From the NCBI GenBank assembly GCA_016192825.1, contig JACPTK010000116.1, forward strand, positions 34,121-98,120: 64,000 nucleotides of DNA, in the 5' to 3' direction. The DNA is from Betaproteobacteria bacterium. GTDB lineage: Bacteria > Pseudomonadota > Gammaproteobacteria > Burkholderiales > SG8-41. A model generated the notes under the pieces. It did no database searches, was not told where the DNA came from, and worked only from the letters and a program-made list of their open reading frames with translations. Below, in pieces: positions 26,897 through 35,253 of the stretch (its first letter is position 1; every line of letters starts with the position of its first letter). A program made the translations under genes and the position numbers.

Positions 26897-26990
26897 GGAT
26901 GAGGGATGAGGGATGAGGGATGAGGAACGAAGAATGAGAAAGGACCCATGGTTTTTGGGGTGGAAGTTTCCTCCGCCCTCATCCCTCGCC
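26897..26990. repeat. GGATGAG heptamer array between surE and pcm
   Basis: Four GGGATGA units (26897-26924) face CTCATCCCTC at 26979-26988, which also encodes the surE stop codon (GGATGAGGG on the minus strand). Confidence 0.65.
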
Positions 26991-27737
26991 GGCGTCGCCG
27001 GCCAGCCAGGCGCCGATGGCCTCGGCCTGGCCGTAGCGCGTGAGATCCACCTGCAGCGGCGTGATCGAAACGCGGTCCGCAGCGACGGCGTGAAAATCGG
27101 TACCCTCCCCCGCGTCCTGCGCGCCGCCGGCCGCGCCGATCCAGTACACCGTCTCGCCGCGCGGCGTGGTGGATTTCACCACCGGCTCCGCCTTGTGCCG
27201 CCTGCCCAGGCGCGTGACCTGCATGCGGCCCAGCCGCTCGAACTCGACATCGGGAACGTTGACGTTGAGCAGCACCGGCTGGCCCAGCGGACGCCGCTGG
27301 AAGCGGCTGACAAGCTCGACCGCGACGCGGCCGGCCGTCCGGAAATGGTCCCCGCCTTCGGCCACCAGCGAGATCGCGATGGAGGGGATGCCGAGCAGGA
27401 AGCCCTCCGTCGCCGCCGCGACGGTGCCGGAATAGATCGTGTCGTCGCCCATGTTGGCGCCGTGGTTGATGCCGGAGATGACGATGTCGGGCAGCTCCTT
27501 CAGCAGCCCGGTCACCGCGAGGTGGACGCAGTCGGTCGGCGTGCCGTTGACGAAGTAGAACCGGCCCTGGGCCTGGCGCACGGTGAGCGGGCGGTCCAGG
27601 GTGAGCGAATTGCTCGATCCGCTGCGGTCGCGCTCGGGCGCGACCACCGTGATTTCCGCGACCGGCGCGAGCATCTCGGCGAGCATCGTGATGCCCGGCG
27701 AGAAATAGCCGTCATCGTTGCTCAGCAGGATGCGCAC
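26979..27737 (-). CDS. surE: 5'/3'-nucleotidase SurE
   Basis: 252 residues. It removes phosphate from nucleoside monophosphates and short polyphosphate and aids stationary-phase survival. The metal-binding N-terminus [11 protein letters not shown], followed by SGSSNSLT and [18 protein letters not shown], is diagnostic. It is followed by pcm and nlpD on the same strand. Its TGA stop lies in a heptamer unit, giving an AGDAGEG tail. A good extended -10 lies about 200 bp upstream. Confidence 0.95.
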   Translation of the reverse strand: MRILLSNDDGYFSPGITMLAEMLAPVAEITVVAPERDRSGSSNSLTLDRPLTVRQAQGRFYFVNGTPTDCVHLAVTGLLKELPDIVISGINHGANMGDDTIYSGTVAAATEGFLLGIPSIAISLVAEGGDHFRTAGRVAVELVSRFQRRPLGQPVLLNVNVPDVEFERLGRMQVTRLGRRHKAEPVVKSTTPRGETVYWIGAAGGAQDAGEGTDFHAVAADRVSITPLQVDLTRYGQAEAIGAWLAGDAGEG

Positions 27738-27842
27738 AGGTCAGTGACCCGTGACCGGTGACCGGTGACCCGCAGTCACAGCGGTGGAGAGCGGAAAATG
27801 TTCACGACAGCGGGAAGCGGTTCTACCGTTCACAGGTCACGC
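27738..27842. repeat. TGACCGG heptamer array upstream of surE
   Basis: TGACCCG/TGACCGG/TGACCGG/TGACCCG units (about 27743-27772) with an inverted TTCACAGGTCACG near 27827-27839. The remainder of the 27738-28078 gap holds a promoter-like site and a nonamer array; no gene is supported. Confidence 0.55.
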
Positions 27843-27930
27843 GGCTGGAGGTGTCCATCATCGGATGGCGGCAGGCGCCCCGGTCTGTCTCCCGCAGATG
27901 CGGTGGATCTTGCCGGCCACGGCGTCGATC

Positions 27931-27944
27931 CGAAAATTATAGCA
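27931..27944 (-). promoter_or_regulatory. Extended -10 promoter element for surE-pcm-nlpD
   Basis: On the minus strand TGCTATAAT forms a TGnTATAAT extended -10 (hexamer at 27936-27941). No strong -35 is seen at 17 bp. It would give a leader of about 190 nt before surE. Confidence 0.45.
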
Positions 27945-28032
27945 GGCAGACCACTGGCTGGCTTCACCGGCGTGCCGGGAACGATTAGACCGAAGCAGAT
28001 CGAAAAGCGATTGATGTTTCCTGTCTCGATCT

Positions 28033-28072
28033 TGTCAATCTTGTTAATCCTGTTAATCCTGTCTAATTTCTT
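28033..28072. repeat. TTAATCCTG nonamer array
   Basis: CTTGTCAATCTTGTTAATCC continues into two further near-copies with 9-bp period. It is the same unit as at 2331-2360 and lies just beyond the amidase stop codon. Confidence 0.6.
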
Positions 28073-28078
28073 TACAAT

Positions 28079-28915
28079 TCATGCGGGCGGGGCGAAGGGG
28101 CGGTCGTGGCCGAGCGACGGCAGCATGGCGCGCACCTGCTCTACCCGCGCGAGATCGAGGTCGGCGTAAACCACGCCGGGCGCCTCGCCGCCGTCGGCGA
28201 GCACCTCGCCCCAGGGATCGATCACCAGCGTATGGCCGTACGTCATGCGCTTGCCGGGATGATCGCCGCACAGCGCCGGCGCGATGACGAAGCCGGCGTT
28301 CTCGATCGCCCGCGCGCGCAGCAGCACGTGCCAGTGCGCCCGTCCCGTTTCGCGCTGAAAGGACGAGGGAATCGCCAGCATCGTCGCCCCGCGCTGCGCC
28401 AGGGTCCGGTAGAGCTGGGGAAAGCGCAGGTCGTAGCACACCGTCATCCCGAGCCTGCCCCAGGGCGTCTGCGCGATCACCGCCCGCTCGCCGGGCCGGT
28501 AGGCGCTCGACTCGCGTATCACCGTGCCGCTCGGGAGCGTTGCATCGAACATGTGGATCTTGTCGTAGGTCGCGACGACGCGGCCTTCCGCCGAGACCAG
28601 GAACGAGCGGTTGAGCAGGCGGCCATCGTCGCTTTTCAGCGTCAGCGAGCCCACGAGCTGCCACACGCCCAGCTCGCGCGACAGCGCGCTGATCTCGGAG
28701 AGCGCGGGCTCGCCGTCCGGCTCCAGCGCCCGCTCGCGCATGGTGCGCCCGCTGCCGTCCATCATCAGCACGTATTCCCCCGAGAGGATGAACTTCGCGC
28801 CGCCCGCCGCCGCTTCGCGCGTCATCGCGGAAAGCGTTTCGAGGTTGGCTGCAAAGTCGTTGCCGGAGTTGGTCTGCAGGCAGGCGATGCGAACGGTATT
28901 CTGCGGCCCAGTCAC
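28079..28915 (-). CDS. Carbon-nitrogen hydrolase (Nit-type; probable deaminated-glutathione amidase)
   Basis: 278 residues of the nitrilase superfamily. The Glu-Lys-Cys triad is visible in [18 protein letters not shown] and [10 protein letters not shown]. The DLRFPQLYR context is typical of the Nit1/Nit2 branch, which hydrolyses deaminated glutathione or omega-amides, so a repair amidase is likelier than a true nitrilase. The GTG start at 28915 lies inside a TGACTCG/TGACCGG array that also gives the TGA of the upstream transferase gene. Exact substrate is inferred. Confidence 0.85.
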   Translation of the reverse strand: MTGPQNTVRIACLQTNSGNDFAANLETLSAMTREAAAGGAKFILSGEYVLMMDGSGRTMRERALEPDGEPALSEISALSRELGVWQLVGSLTLKSDDGRLLNRSFLVSAEGRVVATYDKIHMFDATLPSGTVIRESSAYRPGERAVIAQTPWGRLGMTVCYDLRFPQLYRTLAQRGATMLAIPSSFQRETGRAHWHVLLRARAIENAGFVIAPALCGDHPGKRMTYGHTLVIDPWGEVLADGGEAPGVVYADLDLARVEQVRAMLPSLGHDRPFAPPA

Positions 28916-28938
28916 GAGTCACCGGTCACGAGTCACTG
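28908..28938. repeat. TGACTCG heptamer array joining two genes
   Basis: Minus strand: TGACTCG, TGACCGG, TGACTCG, TGACTGG. The first TGA ends the glutathione transferase gene and the last GTGA gives the start of the amidase gene. Confidence 0.7.
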
Positions 28939-29541
28939 CGGCAGCGTGGCTTTCATGGACGGCCGCTGCGCGACGCCCGCATACCATTGCGCGAGAGCGG
29001 GATGCGGCGCGCGCCAGTCCTGCTCCGCGAAGCGGAAATCGAGATAGCCCAGCACGCAGGCCGCGGTAATCTGGCCGATGGCAAAGCGATCGCCCCAGCC
29101 GGCGCATTCGCGGTCCAGAGCGCTCAGCCCGCCCCTGATCTTTTCGAGCTGGCCGGAAATCCAGTCGCCCCATCGCAGCGCCTCGGGCCTCACCACGCCC
29201 TCGTAGCGCATCAGGACCGCCGCGTCGAGGATGCCGTCGCCCAATGCCTGCAGCCGCAGCGCCCGCCACCGCTCCGCCCCCGCCCCGGGAAAGAGCGGCG
29301 CCCCCGGGTGCAAGCTGTCGAGGTACTCGCAGATCACCGCCGAATCGTAGAGCGTTCCCTCGCCCGGGACCGCCAGCGTGGGAATCTTGATGAGCGGGTT
29401 CTCCCGCGCCAGCTCCGCGTTCGGCTTGACCGGGCTGACGACAGTGTTGACCTCGTCGATGCCTTCGGCAAGCCCTGTTTCGCGCGCGACGATGCGCACC
29501 TTGCGCGCGAAGGGCGACGCCGGGTTGTACCACAATCGCAT
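28933..29541 (-). CDS. Glutathione S-transferase family protein
   Basis: About 202 residues from the ATG at 29541. The N-terminal thioredoxin-like domain begins MRLWYNPASPFARKVRI, with the Ser/Cys-position active site in NPASPF. It carries the ESAV-like DSAVICEYLD glutathione-contacting segment at about 62-71. The rest is an all-helical C-terminal domain. Substrate is unknown. It is directly upstream of the amidase, which may act on glutathione-related compounds, so a shared thiol-repair role is possible. Confidence 0.88.
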   Translation of the reverse strand: MRLWYNPASPFARKVRIVARETGLAEGIDEVNTVVSPVKPNAELARENPLIKIPTLAVPGEGTLYDSAVICEYLDSLHPGAPLFPGAGAERWRALRLQALGDGILDAAVLMRYEGVVRPEALRWGDWISGQLEKIRGGLSALDRECAGWGDRFAIGQITAACVLGYLDFRFAEQDWRAPHPALAQWYAGVAQRPSMKATLPQ

Positions 29542-29571
29542 CAAACGCCCTCTCAGCCCTGGATCAAGGTG

Positions 29572-30567
29572 CTACTTCTGGCGCAACCCGGCATCCCGCA
29601 CGACCTTGTTCCAACGCACATGATCCGACTTGATCAAGGCGTGGAACCTGGCCGGATCGCTCGGCTCGGGGTCGAGCCCGAGGTCTTCCAGCTGGGATTG
29701 CACTTCACGCAGGTTGAGGACCGCCACGATTTCCTTGTACATGCGGTCCACGACGGGCTGCGGCGTCTTGGCGGGAAACGCGAATCCGAGCCAGCCGGTC
29801 GCCTCGAAGCCCGGATAGCCGGACTCGGCGACGGTCGGCACATCGGGAAGCGCGGCCGACCGCTTCACACTGGTAACGGCGAGCGCCCGCAATCTTCCGG
29901 CCCGGATGTGCGGCGTCTGCGTCGAGACCAGGCCGAAGATGCTCTCGACGTGCCCCGCGACGGCGTCCACCACCGCCGGCCCACCGCCCTTGTAAGGAAC
30001 GTGATTGAGCTTGATCGCAGCCGTCTTCCAGAACAGCTCCGCTGCGAGATGCGTGATACTGCCCCTCCCCGGCGAGGCGTAATTGATCTCGCCCGGTTGC
30101 TTCTTGGCCAGCGCCACGAACTGCTTCAGCGACTTCGCCGGCATGGACGGATGCACCGACAGTATGGCCGTCACCACCACCGCCTGGGTCACCGGCGCGA
30201 AATCGCTGACTGGATCGAACGGGACCTTACCGAGCAGGGCCGGGCTCATCGCGAACGACGCGACGGACGCCATCAGCAGCGTGTAGCCGTCGGGGGCCGC
30301 GCGCGCGGCGAGTTCGGTGGCGATGTTGCCCCCGGCGCCGGCGCGGTTCTCGACGACCACCGACTGGCCAAGCCGTGGTCCCAATCTCGTTGCCACCGCG
30401 CGCGCCACCAGGTCGTTCGCGCCCCCGGGCGCAAAACCCACCAGCACCCGGATCGGCTTGGCCGGATAGGCGTCGGCGGACCACGCGCCGCTCGACGCCA
30501 CAAGCGCCAGCGCAGCTCCGGCGAGGAAGGTGACGGCAATAGAGTGTCCCACAGGACCTGTTTTCAT
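29572..30567 (-). CDS. Bug-family tripartite tricarboxylate transporter substrate-binding protein
   Basis: 331 residues with a Sec signal peptide cleaved near ASSGAWSADAYPAKP. The periplasmic Bug fold has the conserved ligand loops VGFAPGGANDLVAR, VENRAGAGGNIATE and PYKGGGPA. These receptors bind carboxylates or related small molecules. No TctA/TctB membrane genes are adjacent, so it is an orphan receptor, as is common in betaproteobacteria. Ligand unknown. Confidence 0.9.
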   Translation of the reverse strand: MKTGPVGHSIAVTFLAGAALALVASSGAWSADAYPAKPIRVLVGFAPGGANDLVARAVATRLGPRLGQSVVVENRAGAGGNIATELAARAAPDGYTLLMASVASFAMSPALLGKVPFDPVSDFAPVTQAVVVTAILSVHPSMPAKSLKQFVALAKKQPGEINYASPGRGSITHLAAELFWKTAAIKLNHVPYKGGGPAVVDAVAGHVESIFGLVSTQTPHIRAGRLRALAVTSVKRSAALPDVPTVAESGYPGFEATGWLGFAFPAKTPQPVVDRMYKEIVAVLNLREVQSQLEDLGLDPEPSDPARFHALIKSDHVRWNKVVRDAGLRQK

Positions 30568-30691
30568 GTATTTCCCCCTCGGTTATTGTTCATAGGACCC
30601 GATACGTCATTCTATAGGAAAGTCGTTTGAATTTTCCGGACCGCGATTTACCATTACGGACCACCACGGGGGATCCCATCCGCGATATTCA

Positions 30692-30698
30692 CGGGGAG
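30692..30698 (+). promoter_or_regulatory. Ribosome binding site for the GlcG/HbpS-like gene
   Basis: GGGGAGG six bases before ATG 30705 fixes this start over an upstream in-frame TTG at 30627. Confidence 0.6.
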
Positions 30699-30704
30699 GC
30701 CGCA

Positions 30705-31172
30705 ATGCCAGAGGTCACGTTGAAGCAGTCCGAGACCATCATCGACGCGATCCTCGCCCGCGGGCGGGAGCTGGACTGCCGGCCGCTGAGCGTCGCGGTC
30801 ACCGACCCCGGCGCCCACATCAAGCTGTTCAAGAAGGAGGACGGCTCCGCGATGATGCGGTTTGAGATGGCGATGGGCAAGGCCTACGCCGCGCTCGCGC
30901 TCGGGCGCTCGTCCAGCCTGGTGCGGGTCCGCACCGAGGAGCGGCCGCTGTTCATGAATTACCTGATCGGTGCTTCGGGCGGGAAAATCTTCCCGGAAGG
31001 CGGCGGCAGGCTGATCCGCGACGAGCGCGGGGAGGTGATCGGCGCCGTCGGCGTCACCGGGGACACCCAGGAGCGCGACGAGGAGCTCGCCGCCCACGGC
31101 ATCCGGGCGGCGGGGCTGAAGACCGACGAGGACTGCGCCGCACTGGGCAAGCACGTCCGCCTGAAGAACTAA
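30705..31172 (+). CDS. GlcG/HbpS-like (DUF336) heme-binding-type protein
   Basis: 155 residues of the GlcG/HbpS family. Features are an N-terminal helix, SVAVTDPGAHIKLFK, FEMAMGKAYAALALG and the GGKIFPEGGGRLIRD and IGAVGVTG segments. Family members bind heme or small molecules or accompany oxidoreductases; function here is unknown. There is no signal peptide. It stands alone, with a heptamer array and tRNA-Pro downstream. Confidence 0.8.
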   Translation: MPEVTLKQSETIIDAILARGRELDCRPLSVAVTDPGAHIKLFKKEDGSAMMRFEMAMGKAYAALALGRSSSLVRVRTEERPLFMNYLIGASGGKIFPEGGGRLIRDERGEVIGAVGVTGDTQERDEELAAHGIRAAGLKTDEDCAALGKHVRLKN

Positions 31173-31180
31173 AGGAGCGC

Positions 31181-31270
31181 GACTGGCGGTTCGCGGCTCG
31201 CGGATGGTGTTCCGCAACCTGGTCGCGGCCAAGTTCTTCGAGTCACGAACCGCGAGTCACGAGTCACGAG
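31181..31270. repeat. CGAGTCA heptamer array before tRNA-Pro
   Basis: The left arm is GGCGGTTCGCGGCTCGCGG and the right arm GAGTCACGAACCGCGAGTCA followed by another CGAGTCA. The arms are imperfect inverse copies. Confidence 0.6.
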
Positions 31271-31273
31271 AAA

Positions 31274-31350
31274 TGGTCGGGGCGGTGAGATTTGAACTCA
31301 CGACCACCGGCACCCCATGCCGGTACGCTACCAGGCTGCGCTACGCCCCG
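31274..31350 (-). tRNA. tRNA-Pro(GGG)
   Basis: 77 nt with encoded CCA. The acceptor stem CGGGGCG pairs with CGCCCCG. The anticodon stem CCGGC/GCCGG encloses ATGGGGT, giving anticodon GGG. The T-loop is GTTCAAATC. The D-arm GTAGCGCAGCCTGGTAGC is typical of proline tRNAs. Confidence 0.95.
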
Positions 31351-31359
31351 AAGCCGCGA

Positions 31360-31365
31360 ATTATA
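31360..31365 (-). promoter_or_regulatory. TATAAT -10 for tRNA-Pro
   Basis: A perfect TATAAT on the minus strand ends nine bases before the mature 5' end, close for a processed leader. A TTGGCG lies too near to serve as a normal -35. Confidence 0.45.
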
Positions 31366-31462
31366 TCAAAGGCGGCACGCCAACCCTCGATAAAGGCGAA
31401 CGAGACCGGCTTCACTTATACTATCGAGACGGAATGACCGACACCTTCCCGCGACCGGCACC

Positions 31463-32116
31463 ATGCAGGCCCAGGCAGACACCGACGAACTGCGCGCCCT
31501 GATGGGCGAAATGCGTCAGCAGCAGGACACGGTGCGCGCGCTGCGCGACGCCCTGGAACAGGCGCAAATCGACAAGGAGCGCAGCGTGCAGGCCGCCGTC
31601 GCCGAAGCGCACAATGAAATCGTCCAGCTCAAGGCGACCGCGGCGTCGCTGCGCGACGCCCTCGAAGAGGCCCGCATCGACCGCGAAAACGCCGTTCAGG
31701 CGGCGGTTGCCGCCGGAAACGACGAGCTCAACCAGCTGAAGGCGACCTCGGCGACGCTGCGCGACGCGCTGGAGCAGGAGCGCATCGAGCGGGAAAAAGC
31801 GGTGCAGGAGGCCGTGGTTGCCGCGCACGACGAGATCGTCCAGCTCAAATCCACCGTCACCTCATTGCGCGACGCGCTCGAGCAGGCGCGGGGAGACAAG
31901 GAACAGGCCGTGCAAGCGGCCGTACTGGCGGCGCACGATGAAATCCAGCAACTCAAGTCCACGGCCGCGTCCCTGCGCGAGGGGCTGGAACAGGCCCGGC
32001 TGGACGCGGATGCCCGTATCGAGTCCGCGGGTGTTGCCGCGAGCGATGAAATCCGGCAGCTCCGCGAAACCGTTGCCGCTTTGCGCGCCACGGTCGAGCA
32101 AGGCCGGGTAAAATAA
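31463..32116 (+). CDS. Coiled-coil protein with five 36-residue repeats
   Basis: 217 residues, very rich in Ala, Glu, Gln and Leu. After 26 residues come five tandem 36-residue units. Each starts LRDALEQA or a variant, contains an acidic-basic helix (IDKERSVQAAV) and ends EIVQLKATAAS or a variant. The unit is 108 bp at 31541-32080. Long continuous coiled coil is expected, and the protein probably forms rods or oligomers. No signal peptide or membrane segment. It lies 22 bp before the nucleotidyl cyclase gene on the same strand, so it may scaffold or regulate that enzyme. No family recognised. Confidence 0.8.
   Translation: MQAQADTDELRALMGEMRQQQDTVRALRDALEQAQIDKERSVQAAVAEAHNEIVQLKATAASLRDALEEARIDRENAVQAAVAAGNDELNQLKATSATLRDALEQERIEREKAVQEAVVAAHDEIVQLKSTVTSLRDALEQARGDKEQAVQAAVLAAHDEIQQLKSTAASLREGLEQARLDADARIESAGVAASDEIRQLRETVAALRATVEQGRVK
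31541..32080 (+). repeat. Five 108-bp tandem coding repeats
   Basis: In-frame units of 36 codons inside the coiled-coil gene, diverged at the protein level but with constant length. Confidence 0.75.
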
Positions 32117-32138
32117 CGGAAAACCGGACAGGACTGCG

Positions 32139-34490
32139 ATGGCCTCCACGCCCGAACGCTCACGACCCCCTGGCGAAGGCGCCGTAGCGCCCCCGCCGCA
32201 CGCCAAGGTCGTCCCGATCAAGCCCAGGTCCAAGGGGCGCTTGCGCGCCGACCACGTCCGCCGGCTGCGGTCGGCCGAGCTGCTCCTGTCGATCTCCCAG
32301 AAGATGGCCTCGATCGACTCCCTCGACGAGGTGCTCACGACGCTGGTCGAGATGACCACCGCGGAACTCGGCGCCGAGCGCGGGTCGCTGTTCCTGAACG
32401 ATCCCACCACCAATGAGCTGTATTCGCGGGTCGCGCAAGGCAATTTCCAGCGCGAGATCCGCCTGCTCAACAATTCGGGCGTCGCCGGGCACGTCTTCAC
32501 CTCGGGCGAAGGGCTCATCATCAACGACGCCTACGCCGACCCGCGCTTCAACCGCACCATCGATGAGCAGACCGGCTTCGTCACGCGCAGCATAATTTGC
32601 GTGCCGTTGCGGACGATGAAAGGGGAGGTAATCGGCGTCGCGCAGGCGCTCAACAAGACGAAGGGCGATTTCACAAAAGGCGACCTGAAGCTCCTCACCG
32701 CCATGACCAGCCAGGGCACGCTGGCCCTTCAAAGCGCCCAGTTCATCGAGCGCATGAAGGCGATCCGCAAGCAGGAGCTGGAGTTCCTGGACATCGTGTC
32801 CGAGGTTACCTCCGACATCAAGCTCGGCTCCCTGCTGCAGAAAGTGATGGGCGAGGCGACGCGCATGCTCAAGGCGGAGCGCTCGACGCTGTTTCTCAAT
32901 GACGAGAAGACCAACGAGCTGTGGTCCGAGGTCGGCCAGGGTCTGGAAGCGATGCAGATCCGCCTGCCCAATCACGTCGGCATCGCCGGCGCGGTGTTCA
33001 CCTCGGGCAAGACCATCAATATCCCGTACGCCTACGCCGACCTGAGGTTCAGTCCCGCCTTCGACAAGAAAACAGGCTTCTTCACGCGCTCGATCCTGTG
33101 CGTGCCCGTCGTGAACCAGAAGGGCAAGATCATCGGCGTGACCCAGGTGCTCAACAAGCGCGGCGGCCCCTTCACCAACGAAGACGAATCGCGGCTGAGG
33201 GCCTTCACCGCGCAGGTATCGATCGCGCTGGAGAATGCCAAGCTGTTCTCCGACGTGCAGACCATGAAGAACTACAACGAGAGCATGCTGGAGAGCATGT
33301 CGAGCGGCGTGGTCACTCTGGACGACGCGGAAAGGATCGTCACCTGCAACGCCGCGGGGCTGCGCATCATGCGCGTGACACCCCCCGAGATCCTCAACAA
33401 GCCGGCGTCCGCGTTTTTCATCGGGCCGAACGGCTGGGTTCTTGAAAAATTGAAGCGCGTCGGGGAAACCCAGTCCGTGGAAATCACGATGGACGCCGAG
33501 TTCGAGTTCGGGGACGAGAAGATTTCCGTCAACGTCACGATCCTGCCGCTGCTGAGCGTCGAGCGCAAGCGCCTGGGCTCGATGCTGATGTTCGAGGACA
33601 TCTCGAGCGAGAAGCGCATGAAGTCCACCATGGCGCGCTACATGGATCCCTCCATTGCGGACCAGCTGCTCTCGACCGGCGCCGAGATCCTGGGCGGGAA
33701 AAGCGTGCCTGCAACCGTGCTCTTCTCCGACATCCGCGGCTTCACGACCCTGACCGAGCAGCTCGGGCCTCAGGCGACGGTAAGCCTGCTCAACGAGTAT
33801 TTCGAGGTGATGGTCGAGTGCATCCAGCGCGAAGGCGGCATGCTCGACAAGTTCATCGGCGACGCCATCATGGCCGCCTTCGGCATCCCGGTCGCGCACG
33901 ATGACGACGAGGACCGCGCGGTGCGCGCGGCCATCGCGATGATCCGCAACCTCAACGCCTGGAACCAGAACCGCGTCAACGAGGGCAAGATGCCAGTCAA
34001 CATCGGCATCGGGCTCAACACCGACGTGGTGGTGTCCGGCAACATCGGCTCGAAGAAGCGGATGGACTTCACCATCATCGGCGACGGCGTCAACCTCGCC
34101 TCGCGCCTGGAGGGCGCGTGCAAGCAGTACAAGACCCGGATCCTGCTCTCCGAGTTCACATTCAAGAAGCTGCGCGGCACCTACCGGACGCGCGAAGTGG
34201 ATTCCGTGGTGGTCAAGGGCAAGACGCAGCCGGTCGCGATCTACGAAGTGCTCGACTATCACACCGAGGACACGTTCCCCAACCTGATGGACGCCGTGAA
34301 CCAGTTCCGGGAAGGGCTCGCCCGCTATCGCCAGGGTAAATGGGACACGGCCATCGACGCGCTCCGCGAAGCCCAGCGGCTCAACCCGAACGACAAGCTG
34401 CCGGAAATCTACATCGAGCGCTGCGAGCACCTCAAGGCCCATCCCCCGACCGACGCGTGGAACGGCGTGTGGGTGATGACCGAAAAATAA
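32139..34490 (+). CDS. GAF-GAF-PAS class III nucleotidyl cyclase with C-terminal TPR-like tail
   Basis: 783 residues, soluble. Two tandem GAF domains (about 60-215 and 225-375), a PAS domain (about 380-500), a class III cyclase domain (about 515-695) and a TPR-like tail. The cyclase has metal-binding Asp in VLFSDIRGFTTL and KFIGDAIMAAFG, and the Asn/Arg pair in GDGVNLASRLEG. It is therefore probably active, making cAMP or cGMP. Cyanobacterial and myxobacterial enzymes share this layout. The basic N-terminus lacks a membrane anchor. The TAA stop lies inside a perfect palindromic terminator. Confidence 0.92.
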   Translation: MASTPERSRPPGEGAVAPPPHAKVVPIKPRSKGRLRADHVRRLRSAELLLSISQKMASIDSLDEVLTTLVEMTTAELGAERGSLFLNDPTTNELYSRVAQGNFQREIRLLNNSGVAGHVFTSGEGLIINDAYADPRFNRTIDEQTGFVTRSIICVPLRTMKGEVIGVAQALNKTKGDFTKGDLKLLTAMTSQGTLALQSAQFIERMKAIRKQELEFLDIVSEVTSDIKLGSLLQKVMGEATRMLKAERSTLFLNDEKTNELWSEVGQGLEAMQIRLPNHVGIAGAVFTSGKTINIPYAYADLRFSPAFDKKTGFFTRSILCVPVVNQKGKIIGVTQVLNKRGGPFTNEDESRLRAFTAQVSIALENAKLFSDVQTMKNYNESMLESMSSGVVTLDDAERIVTCNAAGLRIMRVTPPEILNKPASAFFIGPNGWVLEKLKRVGETQSVEITMDAEFEFGDEKISVNVTILPLLSVERKRLGSMLMFEDISSEKRMKSTMARYMDPSIADQLLSTGAEILGGKSVPATVLFSDIRGFTTLTEQLGPQATVSLLNEYFEVMVECIQREGGMLDKFIGDAIMAAFGIPVAHDDDEDRAVRAAIAMIRNLNAWNQNRVNEGKMPVNIGIGLNTDVVVSGNIGSKKRMDFTIIGDGVNLASRLEGACKQYKTRILLSEFTFKKLRGTYRTREVDSVVVKGKTQPVAIYEVLDYHTEDTFPNLMDAVNQFREGLARYRQGKWDTAIDALREAQRLNPNDKLPEIYIERCEHLKAHPPTDAWNGVWVMTEK

Positions 34491-34515
34491 ACAGCCGGCC
34501 GGCTGTTTATTTTTT
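34483..34515 (+). terminator. Perfect 32-bp palindromic terminator after the cyclase gene
   Basis: AAAAATAAACAGCCGG is followed by its exact reverse complement, ending in a T-rich run. The cyclase TAA stop is in the left arm. The symmetry lets it work in both directions. Confidence 0.85.
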
Positions 34516-34561
34516 CGAGGCCGCGGCAATTCCTAAATGAGACTGAGCGTTACTGTACTGT

Positions 34562-34595
34562 AAGTATTGCGTGGCTGCTCAGCCACGCAATACTT
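34562..34595 (-). terminator. Hairpin terminator after merR
   Basis: AAGTATTGCGTGGCTG, two bases, then CAGCCACGCAATACTT: a perfect 16-bp stem. The merR stop codon lies in it. There is no long T-run. Confidence 0.7.
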
Positions 34596-34956
34596 CGAGG
34601 ACGCTCTTGATTTCCTTGCGCAGGACGGCGGCAAGGTTGGGACGGGATGGCTGCGGGCGCGCCGACTTGGCGCCCGGCTCGGAAACCAGCTCGTCGAGGC
34701 GATTACGCGCGCCGCTGATGGTGAAACCCTGGTCGTAGAGCAGTTCCCGGATCCGGCGGATCAACAGCACCTCGTGGTGCTGGTAGTAGCGGCGGTTGCC
34801 GCGCCGCTTGACCGGCTTCAGCTGCGTGAATTCCTGCTCCCAGTAGCGCAGCACGTGCGGCTTCACGCCGCACAGCTCGCTCACTTCACCGATGGTGAAA
34901 TAGCGCTTCGCCGGTATCGGCGGCAACGGCGTCCTGGAGCTATGACTTGCTTCCAT
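34579..34956 (-). CDS. MerR-family transcriptional regulator
   Basis: 125 residues. An N-terminal winged helix-turn-helix ([21 protein letters not shown], about 19-39) is followed by RRGNRRYY and a short helical dimerisation region. No cysteine-based metal site is evident. It overlaps the 3' end of ihfA by 17 bp and is a standard fourth partner of pheST-ihfA in betaproteobacteria. Effector unknown. Confidence 0.9.
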   Translation of the reverse strand: MEASHSSRTPLPPIPAKRYFTIGEVSELCGVKPHVLRYWEQEFTQLKPVKRRGNRRYYQHHEVLLIRRIRELLYDQGFTISGARNRLDELVSEPGAKSARPQPSRPNLAAVLRKEIKSVLEVLRG

Positions 34957-35242
34957 GGTAGTCCTGCTCCACCATCGCCTTGAGTTTCTGCGACGCGTGG
35001 AACGTCACGACGCGGCGCGCCGTGATCGGGATCTCCTCCCCCGTCTTCGGGTTCCGGCCTGGCCGCTGCGGCTTGTCGCGCAGCTGGAAATTGCCGAATC
35101 CGGAGAGCTTCACGCCTTTCCCGGTCTCGAGCGCGGTCCTCACCTCCTCGAAGAACGACTCGACCATGTCCTTCGCTTCGCGCTTGTTGAACCCGACCTT
35201 CTCGAACAGAAGATCCGCGAGTTCGGCCTTGGTTAACGTCAT
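34940..35242 (-). CDS. ihfA: Integration host factor subunit alpha
   Basis: 100 residues. A histone-like DNA-bending protein that dimerises with IHF-beta. The beta-arm contains [14 protein letters not shown] with the intercalating proline, and [10 protein letters not shown] is the family signature. The ATG at 35242 is preceded by AAAGGGGAG; a TTG at 35257 is an artefactual extension. It follows pheT by 11 bp, as in most proteobacteria. Confidence 0.96.
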   Translation of the reverse strand: MTLTKAELADLLFEKVGFNKREAKDMVESFFEEVRTALETGKGVKLSGFGNFQLRDKPQRPGRNPKTGEEIPITARRVVTFHASQKLKAMVEQDYHGSKS

Positions 35243-35253
35243 GTTCTCCCCTT

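Noticed and set aside
27758..28169. Short open frames in the gap between surE and the amidase gene
   Set aside because: They cross repeats and the opposite coding strand; no family resemblance and no ribosome site.
28079..28915. True nitrilase acting on nitriles
   Set aside because: The [11 protein letters not shown] context and length fit Nit1/Nit2 amidases better than the longer nitrilases.
32160..34529. A 789-codon open frame antisense to the nucleotidyl cyclase
   Set aside because: Its product is His/Asp/Arg/Leu-rich low-quality sequence typical of the opposite strand of GC-rich genes; the plus strand encodes clear GAF, PAS and cyclase motifs.
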